A DNA stretch of 64,000 bases from Bin5 sp965221345 (GTDB lineage: Bacteria > Chloroflexota > Anaerolineae > Caldilineales > Caldilineaceae). Made by a program: the position numbers and the translations under genes. The notes beneath the pieces were generated by a model. It ran no database searches and had not been told where the DNA came from. It saw nothing but the letters and a program-made list of their open reading frames with translations. Below, one piece after another: positions 34,579-44,437 of the stretch. The stretch is from NCBI GenBank assembly GCA_965221345.1, contig CBDCSD010000001.1, forward strand, positions 1,488,001 to 1,552,000, given 5' to 3'. Position 1 is the first letter of the stretch; every line of letters starts with the position of its first letter.

Positions 34579-37005
34579 ATGTCACTAATACTTGACGGTC
34601 TAAATGCCCAACAGAAGGCTGCTGTCCAGACGACCGAGGGGCCGGTTCTGGTGCTGGCAGGCCCTGGCTCCGGCAAAACCCGCGTTCTTACCCGGCGCAT
34701 CGCCTACCTCATCGAGGAGAAGAAGGTCGAGCCGTGGCACGTCCTGGCGGTAACATTTACCAATAAAGCCGCCAAAGAGATGGGCAATCGTGTTGAAGAG
34801 CAGATCGGGCACAATTTTCCGCTGCCAGGCGAGGGCAGGCGCCAAAGCCTTGGCGGGCTGACAATCGGCACCTTCCACGCCGTCTGCGCGCGCGTACTGC
34901 GCGTCGAAGTGGAGGCGGTCGGTTTTAAGCGCAATTGGGTCATCTATGACAGCTCCGACCAACTGGCGCTCGTCCGCGCGATTCTTAAGGAGATGAAACT
35001 GGATGAAAAACGTTTCAGCCCGCGGGCAATCCTGGCGCAGATTGGCAAATGGAAAAACGATCTGCTTACACCGGAGCTAGTGCGCGCAGAAGGATACATG
35101 CAGGAAATCTGCGACCGTGTCTATGGCCGTTACCAGCAACTCCTGCTCCTGAACAACGCCATGGACTTTGATGATTTACTGATGCGCACCGCTCTATTGC
35201 TGCGCAAGGACGATGGAATCCGGCGCAAATATCAGGACAAGTGGCGCTACGTCCTGGTGGATGAGTTTCAAGATACAAATACGGCGCAGTACGAGTTGGC
35301 ATCGCTCTTCGTCGGCCCGCCGGACGGCAGGGGCAATCTTTTTGTCGTCGGCGACGAAGACCAGTCGATCTACCGCTTTCGCGGCGCCGACTACCGCAAC
35401 GTCCTGCGCTTTCGCCGCGACTACCCCGCCGCACAAGTCGTCCTCCTCGAGCAAAACTATCGCAGCACCCAATACATTCTCGATGTCGCAAATGCCGTTA
35501 TTGCCAAGAATACAAATCGTACGCCCAAACGTCTGCGCACTGACCAGGGCGAAGGGGTAAAGGTTACGATTCACGAAGCCTACAACGAGACGGAAGAGGC
35601 CGACTACGTGCTGGATGAAGCTACCCGCCTGGGCGCCCACAGAGGATTGGGACTGGGCGATGCCGCGGTCGTCTACCGCACAAACGCGCAAAGTCGTGCC
35701 TTGGAGGAGGCTTGCGTGCGCCGGCAGGTGCGCTACCGCCTGGTGGGGGCAACCCGCTTCTACGAACGCCGTGAAATCAAGGATGTTCTCGCTTATCTGC
35801 GGCTCGTGCAGAACCCGGCAGCTACGATGGCGCTCGACCGAATCATCAACGTGCCCCCGCGCGGCATCGGCGCCAGAACGTATGAAGCGCTCAAGACTTG
35901 GGCTGCTTCGGCCTCCGTCAGCGAGTGGGTGGCACTGCAGGCTTTGATCAGAGAGGGAAGCGATCAATACAGCGAAGACCCTTCTCCCACCCCTCACCCT
36001 GCTCTTCCCGCTGCTCCGTTCGCCGCCCGCGCCCGCAACGCGTTGATCAGATTCGCCTCGATGCTGGAATCTTGGGTGAAGCTGGCGGCCGAGATTCAGT
36101 ACGAGGATGTCGGCGCCCTGATGGATCAGATCCTGGCCGAGAGCGGCTACCTCGACCGCCTGCGGGATGGCAGCGACGAAGGTGAAGAACGCTTTGAAAA
36201 TGTCAACGAACTGCGCGCCGTTGCCGTCCAATATCGTCCAGGCCTCGATGATCTGGAGCCGGGACAGGACCCGCTCGGCCTCTTCTTGCAGGAGATCAGC
36301 CTCGTCAGCGAGCAGGATGACTTCGACGAAAACGAAGATGCCTTGACCCTGATGACTCTGCACACCGCCAAAGGGCTGGAGTTTCCCGCCGTCTTTATAG
36401 TAGGGATGGAAGAGGGCCTGCTGCCGCACGCCCGCAGCATCCAGAGCGAGGACGAGGAGGACATGGACGAAGAGCGTCGCCTGGCCTATGTCGGCATCAC
36501 CCGCGCCATGCGCCGCCTCCACTTGATACACGCCTCCCAGCGCGCGATGTGGGGTACCAGCGAACTGCAGGAACCTAGTCGGTTCCTGGAAGACATTCCG
36601 GCCGAGTTGCTGAGAGGGCAGGTCAACCGCCGTAAGCGCCAGGCAGCCGCCTACCAAAGAGCGACCAGTTGGCTGGACGGTCCCGAATTGTTAGGCAGGT
36701 ATAAAGAGGACAGTTCGGGCTCGGGCGAAAGTACCCCGTATAGGACAACGAATCGCTCATCTTCCGGTCGTGGAGAGACCCTCCGCCAAGACCGGCCAAA
36801 TCGTGCGTCACCCCGCCGCCGGCGGACCACGTCTGACGCGCCGACGAAATTCAAGCGCCGCCAAAGCGTGGAACACCCCAAGTTTGGCGTGGGAATGGTG
36901 ATCGACAGTGTTGTTATAGGCGGCGAAGAGGAAGTATCAGTCGCCTTCCAAAACTTGGGCGTCAAAAAATTCATGGCGTCGCTGGCAAATCTGAAGATAC
37001 TCTAG
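34579..37005 (+). CDS. UvrD/PcrA-type ATP-dependent DNA helicase
   Basis: 808 residues, SF1A 3'-5' helicase. Motifs in order: 'LNAQQKAAVQTTEGPVLVLA' (Q motif), Walker A 'AGPGSGKT' (28-35), 'VTFTNKAAKEM', Walker B 'VLVDEFQDTN', 'GDEDQSIYRFRGA', 'LEQNYRST', 'LMTLHTAKGLEFP' and 'VGITRA'. The C-terminal 'VEHPKFGVGMVIDSVV' is the PcrA Tudor-like RNA-polymerase-interaction domain. Roles: nucleotide excision repair, replication restart and removal of RecA filaments. PcrA is the likelier name of the pair. Confidence 0.95.
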   Translation: MSLILDGLNAQQKAAVQTTEGPVLVLAGPGSGKTRVLTRRIAYLIEEKKVEPWHVLAVTFTNKAAKEMGNRVEEQIGHNFPLPGEGRRQSLGGLTIGTFHAVCARVLRVEVEAVGFKRNWVIYDSSDQLALVRAILKEMKLDEKRFSPRAILAQIGKWKNDLLTPELVRAEGYMQEICDRVYGRYQQLLLLNNAMDFDDLLMRTALLLRKDDGIRRKYQDKWRYVLVDEFQDTNTAQYELASLFVGPPDGRGNLFVVGDEDQSIYRFRGADYRNVLRFRRDYPAAQVVLLEQNYRSTQYILDVANAVIAKNTNRTPKRLRTDQGEGVKVTIHEAYNETEEADYVLDEATRLGAHRGLGLGDAAVVYRTNAQSRALEEACVRRQVRYRLVGATRFYERREIKDVLAYLRLVQNPAATMALDRIINVPPRGIGARTYEALKTWAASASVSEWVALQALIREGSDQYSEDPSPTPHPALPAAPFAARARNALIRFASMLESWVKLAAEIQYEDVGALMDQILAESGYLDRLRDGSDEGEERFENVNELRAVAVQYRPGLDDLEPGQDPLGLFLQEISLVSEQDDFDENEDALTLMTLHTAKGLEFPAVFIVGMEEGLLPHARSIQSEDEEDMDEERRLAYVGITRAMRRLHLIHASQRAMWGTSELQEPSRFLEDIPAELLRGQVNRRKRQAAAYQRATSWLDGPELLGRYKEDSSGSGESTPYRTTNRSSSGRGETLRQDRPNRASPRRRRTTSDAPTKFKRRQSVEHPKFGVGMVIDSVVIGGEEEVSVAFQNLGVKKFMASLANLKIL

Positions 37006-37038
37006 GCAGCGCCGACGCGCAGAGGTACTCCGATTAAG

Positions 37039-39315
37039 ATGGTGCAATCCCCTTCTCCGCCCTGGAGCACAGCCACCAAAGCAATCGTCGCCGTTTCGGC
37101 GCTTGCACTGTTCTGCCTGCTGATATGGGTATTTCGCGGTCTGCTGCAACAGGTAGTGCTGGCCGCACTGTTGGCCTACCTTCTCCATCCGCTGATTTCA
37201 TTCATCGACCGGCGTACGCCCGTCAATCGAGTCACCGTCGTCCTGGTCGTATACCTGGTGCTCGCCCTTCTCGTCGTGGCGACCTTCTTGCTGGTGGGAG
37301 TTACCACCTTTCAACAGGTGCTCGATCTCTCCCGCCGTCTGCCTGGCTGGTTCGACGACGCGCTCGCCCAGTTACAAGACCTGCGTGAGCAACTGCCGGA
37401 GTCAATCACCGTGGGCGGTCTGCCCGTTCCCGTTGCCGGGCTCTTGCCCCAACTGCCCGGATGGGAGGAGCTATTTGGCCAGCTCTTTAGCCTCATTCAA
37501 CCCATATTCAGCCGCGGTGGCAGTCTTGCCGCCAATGTCGTCACCGGGACAGTGGCTGTCCTCGGCCAGATACTACTCATTTTCGTCCTCTCAATCTATG
37601 TCGCCATCGATATGCCCCGTTTTGGTAGCATGATCGGAAACCTTGCCCACAAGCCCGGCTATCGCCAGGACGCCGAACGTCTGACCTCCAGCATCAGCCA
37701 GGTTTGGGCGGCCTACATGCGTGGACAGGCCCTCCTTGCCCTTATCATCTTTGTGCTTGTCAGCGTCGTACTCGGCGCGCTGGGCGTGGACAATGCCCTC
37801 GGCCTGGCGCTGCTCTCTGGCGCAATGGAGTTTCTGCCGGTTATCGGGCCACTGGTCGGCGCCGGCGCCGCCATCCTCGTCGCACTTTTTCAAGCCACAC
37901 CTGGTTTCGGTATGACCCCTCTCCAGTTTGCCTTCGCCGTGGCCGTGGCGATGATATTGATTCAGCAGATAGAAAACACGTTGCTGGTTCCCCGCATCGT
38001 CGGCAAGGCCCTGAACCTGCACGCGCTTCTGGTGATGGTTAGCGTTATCATGGGCGCATCCCTGGCCGGGCTGCTGGGTGCAATTCTGGCCGCGCCTGTG
38101 GTCGCTTCCTTGCGCATCCTCGGCGATTACGCCTGGCACAAAATGCTTGATCTGCCGCCCTTCCCGGATGAATCCGAGAGTTCAGAGGAAGAAATGGAAC
38201 TGAAAGACCATTCCAATGACAAGAGCGTGAAGCCGACCACCATGCCAACCCACTCTCCCAACTCATCTCCGATAACTTCCCAAGTCTACCCCCTCTCCTT
38301 CCAGCCGGTCTTTAAGGACTACATCTGGGGGGGGCGCAATCTGGAAACGAAACTGGGGAAGGAGTTGCCGGCGGGCATCGTTGCCGAGAGCTGGGAAATC
38401 GCCGCACATGCCAACGGGCAATCGAGAGTCAAGGCCGGCACAATGGCCGGACGCACACTCGCAGAAGTCCAGGAGCACTGGGGCGAGCACCTGCTCGGAA
38501 GTTCAGTTGAGCATGATACCTTCCCTCTGCTGATAAAGCTTCTAGACTCTAACCGCTGGCTTTCCGTTCAAGTTCATCCTGACGATACCTACGCTCGGGA
38601 GCACGCCGGCGATCTGGGTAAAACCGAGTTGTGGATCATACTTCACGCTGAGCCGGGCGCAGAGCTGATCTACGGGTTGAAGACCGGTGTCGACCGTCAG
38701 CGTTTTGCACAGGCTGCCGCCACTGGCGCGATCGAACCGATGCTACATCGCATTCCGCTTCGGACCGGGGACGCGGTCTACATACCCGCAGGGACGGTCC
38801 ACGCCCTCGGCCCCGGCGCGATTGTGGCCGAGATTCAACAAAACAGCGACACCACCTATCGCCTTTACGACTGGGGACGCAGCGGCGCAGACGGCAATTC
38901 CCGTCCCCTGCACGTCCGCCAGGCTCTGGACGTAATCGATTGGCGGCTATTGGAACCAGCAATTGTCAAGCCTCCAATCCTTCCTTCGCCCGCGGGATGG
39001 GTGCGAGAAGGGTTGGCCGATCTGCGCACCATTGGCGGTGCCGCCGCCGCCAACCTGCGCACAGTGGCAGGCGCAGAGACCGCCTGTCCCTATTTTCGTG
39101 CCGAGCGTCTGACAGGCCAGCCCGGCGCAGTCTGGGACGACCGTTGCGATGGTACAACCTTTCAGATATGGGGCATTCTCTCAGGTCGCGCATCCCTGCA
39201 CTGGGAAGGTGCCCCTGTGGAGTTGCAGGGGGTCTCATGGCTCCTTCTGCCCGCAGCACTGGGCGCCTTCGAACTTCGCGCAGAGACCGATTGTGCCCTG
39301 CTTAAGGTTTACTGA
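37039..39315 (+). CDS. Single frame: AI-2E-family permease fused to mannose-6-phosphate isomerase
   Basis: A 758-residue frame. Residues ~10-375 are an AI-2E/PerM-type membrane protein with ~8 spans ('GALGVDNALGLALLSGAMEF', 'FLPVIGPLVGAGAAILVALF'). A Ser/Glu/Thr-rich linker (~380-415) leads to ManA (416-758): 'VFKDYIWGGRNLETKLGKEL', 'VQVHPDDTYAREH' and 'YIPAGTVHALGPG' with zinc ligands. No internal stop separates them. AGAGGAA precedes an in-frame ATG at 38194 (residue 386), so a separate ManA may also be made. A lost stop codon is the alternative. Confidence 0.85.
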   Translation: MVQSPSPPWSTATKAIVAVSALALFCLLIWVFRGLLQQVVLAALLAYLLHPLISFIDRRTPVNRVTVVLVVYLVLALLVVATFLLVGVTTFQQVLDLSRRLPGWFDDALAQLQDLREQLPESITVGGLPVPVAGLLPQLPGWEELFGQLFSLIQPIFSRGGSLAANVVTGTVAVLGQILLIFVLSIYVAIDMPRFGSMIGNLAHKPGYRQDAERLTSSISQVWAAYMRGQALLALIIFVLVSVVLGALGVDNALGLALLSGAMEFLPVIGPLVGAGAAILVALFQATPGFGMTPLQFAFAVAVAMILIQQIENTLLVPRIVGKALNLHALLVMVSVIMGASLAGLLGAILAAPVVASLRILGDYAWHKMLDLPPFPDESESSEEEMELKDHSNDKSVKPTTMPTHSPNSSPITSQVYPLSFQPVFKDYIWGGRNLETKLGKELPAGIVAESWEIAAHANGQSRVKAGTMAGRTLAEVQEHWGEHLLGSSVEHDTFPLLIKLLDSNRWLSVQVHPDDTYAREHAGDLGKTELWIILHAEPGAELIYGLKTGVDRQRFAQAAATGAIEPMLHRIPLRTGDAVYIPAGTVHALGPGAIVAEIQQNSDTTYRLYDWGRSGADGNSRPLHVRQALDVIDWRLLEPAIVKPPILPSPAGWVREGLADLRTIGGAAAANLRTVAGAETACPYFRAERLTGQPGAVWDDRCDGTTFQIWGILSGRASLHWEGAPVELQGVSWLLLPAALGAFELRAETDCALLKVY

Positions 39316-39339
39316 GACGAAATTCTAAGGAGACTATTC

Positions 39340-39954
39340 GTGCCCGAAATTGATAAGCGCGCTGACACCACCTACCCCATTCACGATCTGCTTTCCAACC
39401 GCTGGAGCCCAAGGGCTTTTGCCGACCGCCCCATCCCTCCAGAGGTCCTGGGCAGTCTGTTTGAAGCCGCCCGCTGGGCGCCCTCTTCTCGCAACCTGCA
39501 ACCGTGGCACTTTATTATCGCATCGCGCCATCGCGACGCCGACGGATTTGCCCGCATTCTCAGCACGCTCATGGAGATGAACCAGGCCTGGGCGCAGCAT
39601 GCTTCTGTGCTGCTCATCGCCGTGACCGAGCCGAAACCTGACAATGCCTCCCGCGCAAACGCCTACGCCCGCTACGATGTCGGCCAAGCCATGGCCCACC
39701 TGACGATCCAGGCGATGGCTCACGGTCTCTATATGCATCAAATGGGTGGATTCCGCAGAGATAAGGCCAGGGAAGTTCTGGAGATTCCCACGCAGTTTGA
39801 GCCGGTTGTCTCCGCGGCCATCGGCTATCTGGCGCCGCCTTCCGCCCTGCCCGAAGAGATCCGAGAGCGCGAACTGGCCCCCCGCAGCCGTCATCCTCTT
39901 TCCGAGATTGTCTTCGGCGGCATGTGGGGCGCAACTCATCCCGACTATGTATGA
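39340..39954 (+). CDS. Nitroreductase family FMN-dependent oxidoreductase
   Basis: A 204-residue protein with family segments 'RWSPRAFADRPIPPEVLGSL' (FMN phosphate-binding Arg/Ser) and 'ARWAPSSRNLQPWHFIIASR', and a later 'VSAAIGYLAPP'. Likely a flavoprotein reducing quinones or nitro compounds with NAD(P)H; substrate unknown. It starts with GTG 39340, behind AAGGAG. Its stop overlaps the start of the hydantoinase gene by eight bases, so they are probably coupled. Confidence 0.87.
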   Translation: MPEIDKRADTTYPIHDLLSNRWSPRAFADRPIPPEVLGSLFEAARWAPSSRNLQPWHFIIASRHRDADGFARILSTLMEMNQAWAQHASVLLIAVTEPKPDNASRANAYARYDVGQAMAHLTIQAMAHGLYMHQMGGFRRDKAREVLEIPTQFEPVVSAAIGYLAPPSALPEEIRERELAPRSRHPLSEIVFGGMWGATHPDYV

Positions 39955-41317
39955 CCTGGCAATCAGGCATGGGCAACTCATCATGCCATCCGGCCCCATC
40001 TTCGCCGACCTGGCCATCGATAAGGGCCGGATCGCGGCTATCGGCGCACAACTGAATGCCACTCGCTCGATTGATGCCTCCGGCTGTTACGTGATCCCCG
40101 GTGGAGTTGACTGCCACGTCCACCTTCAAATGCTCCTCAACGGTCTGACCAGTACAGACAGTTTTGTCACGGGAACTGTGGCCGCGGCCTGCGGAGGTAG
40201 TACAACGGTGATTGATTTCACCGACCCCCAACCTGAGCAGTCTTTGATGGAGGCGCTTCACGATCGCCTTGCCGAGGCCGATGGCCGTGTGGCTGTCGAT
40301 TACGGCCTTCACATGACGATTCCGACTTGGCACGCAGGCGCGCAGGAGCGCCTGCACGATATTCCTGCTGTCGTGGCAGCCGGCTGTGCCACGTTCAAAC
40401 TCTATCAGGCGTATGACCGCATGCAGCTTGACGATGTTGCCCTGCTGGGGGCCATGCGCGCAGTGGCCTCTGCCGGAGGGGGAGTCGTTCTGCACAGCGA
40501 AACCGGGCCGGTTCTCGATCAGTTGCGTGCAAACGCGGTCGCCGCCGGCCATCGCCAACCGATCTGGCATGAACGTACTCGTCCGGCGCCGCTGGAAGCC
40601 AGCGCAGTGCTGCGGGCCGCCGAGATTGCCGCCCTGGCCAACTGCCCTCTTCACATATTTCATGTCGGCGCCGCCGATTCCCTGGCGCAAGTGATCGCCG
40701 CGCGCAAACGCGGCGTGGACATCACCGCCGAAACCTGCCCTCACTATCTTCTCCTGACCGCCGACGAGCATCTTGCAGGAGCCGATGGCCATCTATTCAT
40801 ATGCGCTCCTCCTCTGCGCCGCGCCGCCGATCAGGACGCTATCTGGCGCGCCCTGATCGGTGATGATCTGGAGATCGTGAGCACCGATCACTGTCCCTGG
40901 ACTCGTCACGAGAAACAGCAGCCCTCGTTTGCAGACGTGCCGGGCGGGCTGCCCGGTATCGAACCAAGGCTTGCCTTGGTGCATCACTTCGGTGTCAATG
41001 AACGAGAACTTCCTCTGTCAACCTGGGTGTCGGCCTGTTGCACGGCCCCAGCCAGCCGCATGGGGTTATCGCGCAAAGGTACGTTACTGCCGGGTTGTGA
41101 CGCCGATATCGTTGTGTTCGATCCGGTGCGGGAAAAGACGCTCCGCTCCGATGAATTGAGCGAGGCCGCCGACTGGAGCCCGTTTGAAGGTACAAGAGTG
41201 GTGGGCTGGCCGCGATCTGTTCTGCTGCGCGGCGATGAGATCTTGCGCGACGAAGCCTACGTCGGCTTTCCAGGACAGGGTCTATATCAACATCGGACAC
41301 TGATGCTTGAACACTGA
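39947..41317 (+). CDS. Dihydropyrimidinase/D-hydantoinase family amidohydrolase
   Basis: A 456-residue cyclic amidohydrolase. Metal ligands: His57 and His59 ('DCHVHLQ'), the carboxylated Lys151 ('TFKLYQAYD'), His in 'FHVGAADS' and Asp in 'STDHCPW'. 'YLLLTADEHL' and 'FICAPPLR' are dihydropyrimidinase features. It hydrolyses cyclic ureides such as dihydropyrimidines or hydantoins in the cytoplasm. The frame opens upstream, but ATG 39947 fits the family start. Overlap with the nitroreductase suggests joint expression; allantoinase is less likely. Confidence 0.9.
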   Translation: MYDLAIRHGQLIMPSGPIFADLAIDKGRIAAIGAQLNATRSIDASGCYVIPGGVDCHVHLQMLLNGLTSTDSFVTGTVAAACGGSTTVIDFTDPQPEQSLMEALHDRLAEADGRVAVDYGLHMTIPTWHAGAQERLHDIPAVVAAGCATFKLYQAYDRMQLDDVALLGAMRAVASAGGGVVLHSETGPVLDQLRANAVAAGHRQPIWHERTRPAPLEASAVLRAAEIAALANCPLHIFHVGAADSLAQVIAARKRGVDITAETCPHYLLLTADEHLAGADGHLFICAPPLRRAADQDAIWRALIGDDLEIVSTDHCPWTRHEKQQPSFADVPGGLPGIEPRLALVHHFGVNERELPLSTWVSACCTAPASRMGLSRKGTLLPGCDADIVVFDPVREKTLRSDELSEAADWSPFEGTRVVGWPRSVLLRGDEILRDEAYVGFPGQGLYQHRTLMLEH

Positions 41318-41460
41318 TCTTTTCGCCTATCTTCCCCGGTTTAATGTGTCGCTTGCCAACACTAACGCAATGGTAAGTGCCGCCAACCAGCGCAGGAAAT
41401 CCCTAGAGTTCCTCCTAACTGCGCACGGACTGCGCGATAAAGCGAGAGTTTTATAACGAC

Positions 41461-42075
41461 ATGGTTATTCTGAGCAGAGCCACGTTTAACGAGGGTTTGG
41501 CCTACCTGGCAGCGCGGGACGCGGACCTGGCCAGGGTCATAAACCAGCATGGACCACCAGTATTGCGGCATCGGCCCCAAGGATTTTCGACATTACTCAA
41601 GATTATTCTTGGTCAACAGGTCTCTCGCGCTTCAGCCGACTCCACATACCAACGACTTTGCGATGCCATCGGTCCTCCCCGTCCCGCAAACTTTCTAGCA
41701 CTTGACGAAGATTCGTTACGTTCAATAGGCTTCAGCCGCCAGAAGAGCCGCTACGGCCGCGTGCTGGCGGCTGCACTGGTCGAGGGACGACTCGATCTTG
41801 ACAGCCTGGGCGAGGGCGAAGATGACTCGGTGCGCGCCACCCTGACCGCGCTGCCCGGCATCGGCGCTTGGAGCGCAGAAATCTATCTGCTTTTTGCCTT
41901 GCGAAGACCGGATGCCTGGCCCGCGAGCGACCTGGGCGTTGTCGTCGGCGCGCAAAAGGTAAAAAATCTTGCGGCACGACCCACCCGCCAGGAGTTGGAC
42001 GCAATGGCCGAGTCGTGGCGTCCTTGGCGCGGTCTCGCCACCTTCATCTTGTGGCACGGCTACCAGATGATCTGA
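41461..42075 (+). CDS. DNA-3-methyladenine glycosylase (AlkA/HhH-GPD family)
   Basis: A 204-residue HhH-GPD glycosylase. 'LPGIGAWSAEIYLLFALRRP' is the helix-hairpin-helix, and 'DAWPASDLGVV' contains the catalytic Asp. 'ILGQQVSRASADSTYQRLC' is the family's QQxS segment. It lacks the N-terminal domain of E. coli AlkA, as the shorter MAG-type enzymes do. It removes alkylated purines in base excision repair. The stop is followed by a long gap. Confidence 0.9.
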   Translation: MVILSRATFNEGLAYLAARDADLARVINQHGPPVLRHRPQGFSTLLKIILGQQVSRASADSTYQRLCDAIGPPRPANFLALDEDSLRSIGFSRQKSRYGRVLAAALVEGRLDLDSLGEGEDDSVRATLTALPGIGAWSAEIYLLFALRRPDAWPASDLGVVVGAQKVKNLAARPTRQELDAMAESWRPWRGLATFILWHGYQMI

Positions 42076-42834
42076 GCAGGCTATCGCAGGGCCTGTCAGT
42101 ACCTCCCCTACCCGGATGAAAAGTCTTATTCCCATGCAGGCCGCCCGTTCCAAGTGAGCCTGAGACTGCTTCCCCGTATGCCCCCTGGCGATTTCTCCCT
42201 TGCTGGAACGCAGTTCTGGTCGGCTCGCGCCGCGCAGAAGAAATGCTCCCAACACCTCCTTTCGCGCCTGAGACGACTGCCCATAGGTTGCCGTAGACAG
42301 ATCGTAGGCATATCGCCCAGGAATCATCTGAAACGTATTTTACCGCTTTTTTGGGCCCGAAAACTGCCGTTCTTGCCAACTATCTCCCCATTACCAGTGT
42401 ATGCATCTCCCGATTTTGGAAGATTCGGGCCTGCCTTTTGCTAACAAACGAAGCTGAAAAGTGCATTGTTTGCCACTCCGAGTCGTGTTAAGATTTCAAG
42501 TCCTACAGTCCCTTGTGATGGGGACGACACGGCACGGCAGATTCCCTTCTGGCCGATCGTAGGTTAACAGCCGGGGCCTGGATTGGCCCGTTAACGCATG
42601 GTGCGGCAATAAGTATTCCTGTCGCCAAGCTGACTGTCGCAATACAGAATCTCCGGTCTGATAGCGACAGTCGAGCAGTAGTTACTTACTTCCAATAGCA
42701 TTTGCCTCGGGGACCGCAATGGTGCTGGTTACGGGCTGTATAGACGTAGCTTCGCAACCTCGCCTGGGGCCAGGTCGGCGAAGCGTGCTCCTAAAATGCG
42801 CCACTGTCGACACAAAAATAATGGAGAGGGTCAG
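42076..42834. other. 759-bp gap with no recognised gene
   Basis: No open frame here combines a ribosome site with a recognisable product. The last ~90 bases contain a hairpin ahead of carD. Regulatory sequence for carD probably lies within. No repeats or tRNA-like folds were seen. Confidence 0.5.
42749..42784 (+). promoter_or_regulatory. Hairpin in the carD leader
   Basis: Arms GCTTCGC (42749-42755) and GCGAAGC (42778-42784) are perfectly paired, with an inner CCTGG/CCAGG stem. No T-run follows. It lies about 50 bases before the carD start and could affect its message. Confidence 0.4.
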
Positions 42835-43446
42835 ATGGGCTTCATCATTGGGCAGAATGTCATCCACCCGTCCCACGGCGCCGGCAAAATCGTTGCTTTT
42901 CAGGAGAAGGAACTGGTCAAAGGCTTCCAACGCTACTACGTCATCGAGTTCATTCACAATCGTCTCACTGTACATGTGCCTGTGCGCCGCATCGAGCAGA
43001 TCGGCGTCCGCCCCGTCATGTCGGCCGCGCGCATTGCCGGCGTAATTGAGACACTGGAGTCACATCCCCTCGATCTGCCTGATGAGTTCAGATTGCGGCG
43101 CAACGACATCGACAAACAGATTCACTCAGGCTACCCAAAGCAGATAGCCGCCGCCGTACGCGACCTGACTTGGCGCGAAACAGCCAGGTACCTCACAGAA
43201 GCGGACTACGAAGCTCTGGCCGAAGCACGTGCACTGCTTATCACCGAAGTGGCGCTTGCGCTTGAACAAGCCTGGGAACTGGCCGAACAACGCGTCGACG
43301 ATGCAATTGCGCGGGGTATCCGCGCCCGCCAAGCCGCCGAAGCAAGGGCGCTGGAAGAACTAGAACTGCAAGAACTGGAACCGGTTTCGACCGACTGGCC
43401 ATTCCCCGTCGCAGTGCCGGCGGAATTCAGTGAGGCCACGGCTTAG
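42835..43446 (+). CDS. carD: CarD-family transcriptional regulator
   Basis: 203 residues. The N-terminal Tudor-like RNA-polymerase-interacting domain is 'FIIGQNVIHPSHGAGKIVAF' through 'FIHNRLTVHVPVRRIEQIGV' (residues ~1-65). The C-terminal helical domain (~70-160) includes 'LTWRETARYLTEADYEALAE'. Beyond it is an unusual ~40-residue acidic E/L-rich tail. CarD binds RNAP beta and stabilises open complexes at rRNA and other promoters. GGAGAGGG precedes ATG 42835. Confidence 0.93.
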   Translation: MGFIIGQNVIHPSHGAGKIVAFQEKELVKGFQRYYVIEFIHNRLTVHVPVRRIEQIGVRPVMSAARIAGVIETLESHPLDLPDEFRLRRNDIDKQIHSGYPKQIAAAVRDLTWRETARYLTEADYEALAEARALLITEVALALEQAWELAEQRVDDAIARGIRARQAAEARALEELELQELEPVSTDWPFPVAVPAEFSEATA

Positions 43447-43623
43447 ATTCTGCCTTTCCTGTGAGGCTGGACGCGCCCTATCGCTTTTCCCGTAAGACGT
43501 CGGCCTTGATTAGAACCCTTCCACAGTCCGGGCGTTTGCGCTACCGGGCTGTGTCGCGTCCAACCCGTAATCCTTCCTGTCGGATTCAACTGGACCCCTA
43601 ATTCCCAAGGACGGAGATGAACC

Positions 43624-44436
43624 ATGCGTGTCCAGATCATGACCGATATGGAAGGTGTGAGCGGCATCGTCGCCTGGGAGCAGGTCAACGGCGGCGAGCC
43701 CATGTACGAAGAAGGCAGGCGCCTGTATACAGAAGAAATAAACGCCGCCGTCCGGGGCGCGGCCGCCGCAGGAGCAACCGAGATCGTGGTCGTGGACTGC
43801 CACGGCGCCGGCGGCCCCTGGAACTTCAACTCTCTCGTTCCCGAACTCCTTGATCCCCGCTGTGAATGGGTTGCTCACCACACCTGGAGCCGCTATCTCG
43901 ACACGCTCGAGGCCGGCTGTGATGCTGTGCTCCTGGTGGGCATGCACGCAAAGGCCGGCACAGCCGACGGCGTGCTAAGCCACACGATTTCGACTGTGCG
44001 CTGGCGGCATCTCTGGTTCAACGGCCAGGACGTGGGCGAGGTAGGCGTAAACGCCGCCCTTTGCGGCTATTACGATGCGCCTGTCCTGCTCGTCACCGGC
44101 GACGAGGCCGTCTGTCGCGAATCCACCGAACTCCTGGGCGATGGTCTGACCACGGTTGCAGTCAAAAAGGGGCTTTCCCGCTACGCCGCCCGCCAGATCC
44201 CGCCGGTGCGCGCCCGCCAGATGATCGAAGATGGCGCCCGCCAGGCCCTGTCAGATCTGAGCGCCGTACCCCCTTATCAGCTCAGCAGCCCTGCAACTAT
44301 CACTTTCGACGTAAGCACACCGGAACATCTGGACGCCTTCCGAGGCCGTCCTGGCGTGCGCTTGGAGTCTCCCTATAGAGTCCACAGCGTCGGCGCCGAC
44401 TGGATGGCCGCCTGGAATCAGATCTGGTCCTGGTAA
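43624..44436 (+). CDS. M55 family D-aminopeptidase (DppA-like)
   Basis: A 270-residue protein with the M55 zinc ligands in the expected places: Asp8 and Glu10 ('MTDMEGVSG'), His60 ('VVDCHGAGGPWN'), His108 ('LLVGMHAKAG') and Glu139 ('DVGEVGVNA'). DppA hydrolyses D-Ala-containing peptides; it is a self-compartmentalising decamer. A role in recycling D-amino-acid cell-wall peptides is plausible. The stop is one base before the next ATG. Confidence 0.92.
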   Translation: MRVQIMTDMEGVSGIVAWEQVNGGEPMYEEGRRLYTEEINAAVRGAAAAGATEIVVVDCHGAGGPWNFNSLVPELLDPRCEWVAHHTWSRYLDTLEAGCDAVLLVGMHAKAGTADGVLSHTISTVRWRHLWFNGQDVGEVGVNAALCGYYDAPVLLVTGDEAVCRESTELLGDGLTTVAVKKGLSRYAARQIPPVRARQMIEDGARQALSDLSAVPPYQLSSPATITFDVSTPEHLDAFRGRPGVRLESPYRVHSVGADWMAAWNQIWSW

Positions 44437-44437
44437 G

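Noticed and set aside
35194..36657. 487-codon minus-strand frame within the helicase gene
   Set aside because: The plus strand carries a full set of helicase motifs through this part.
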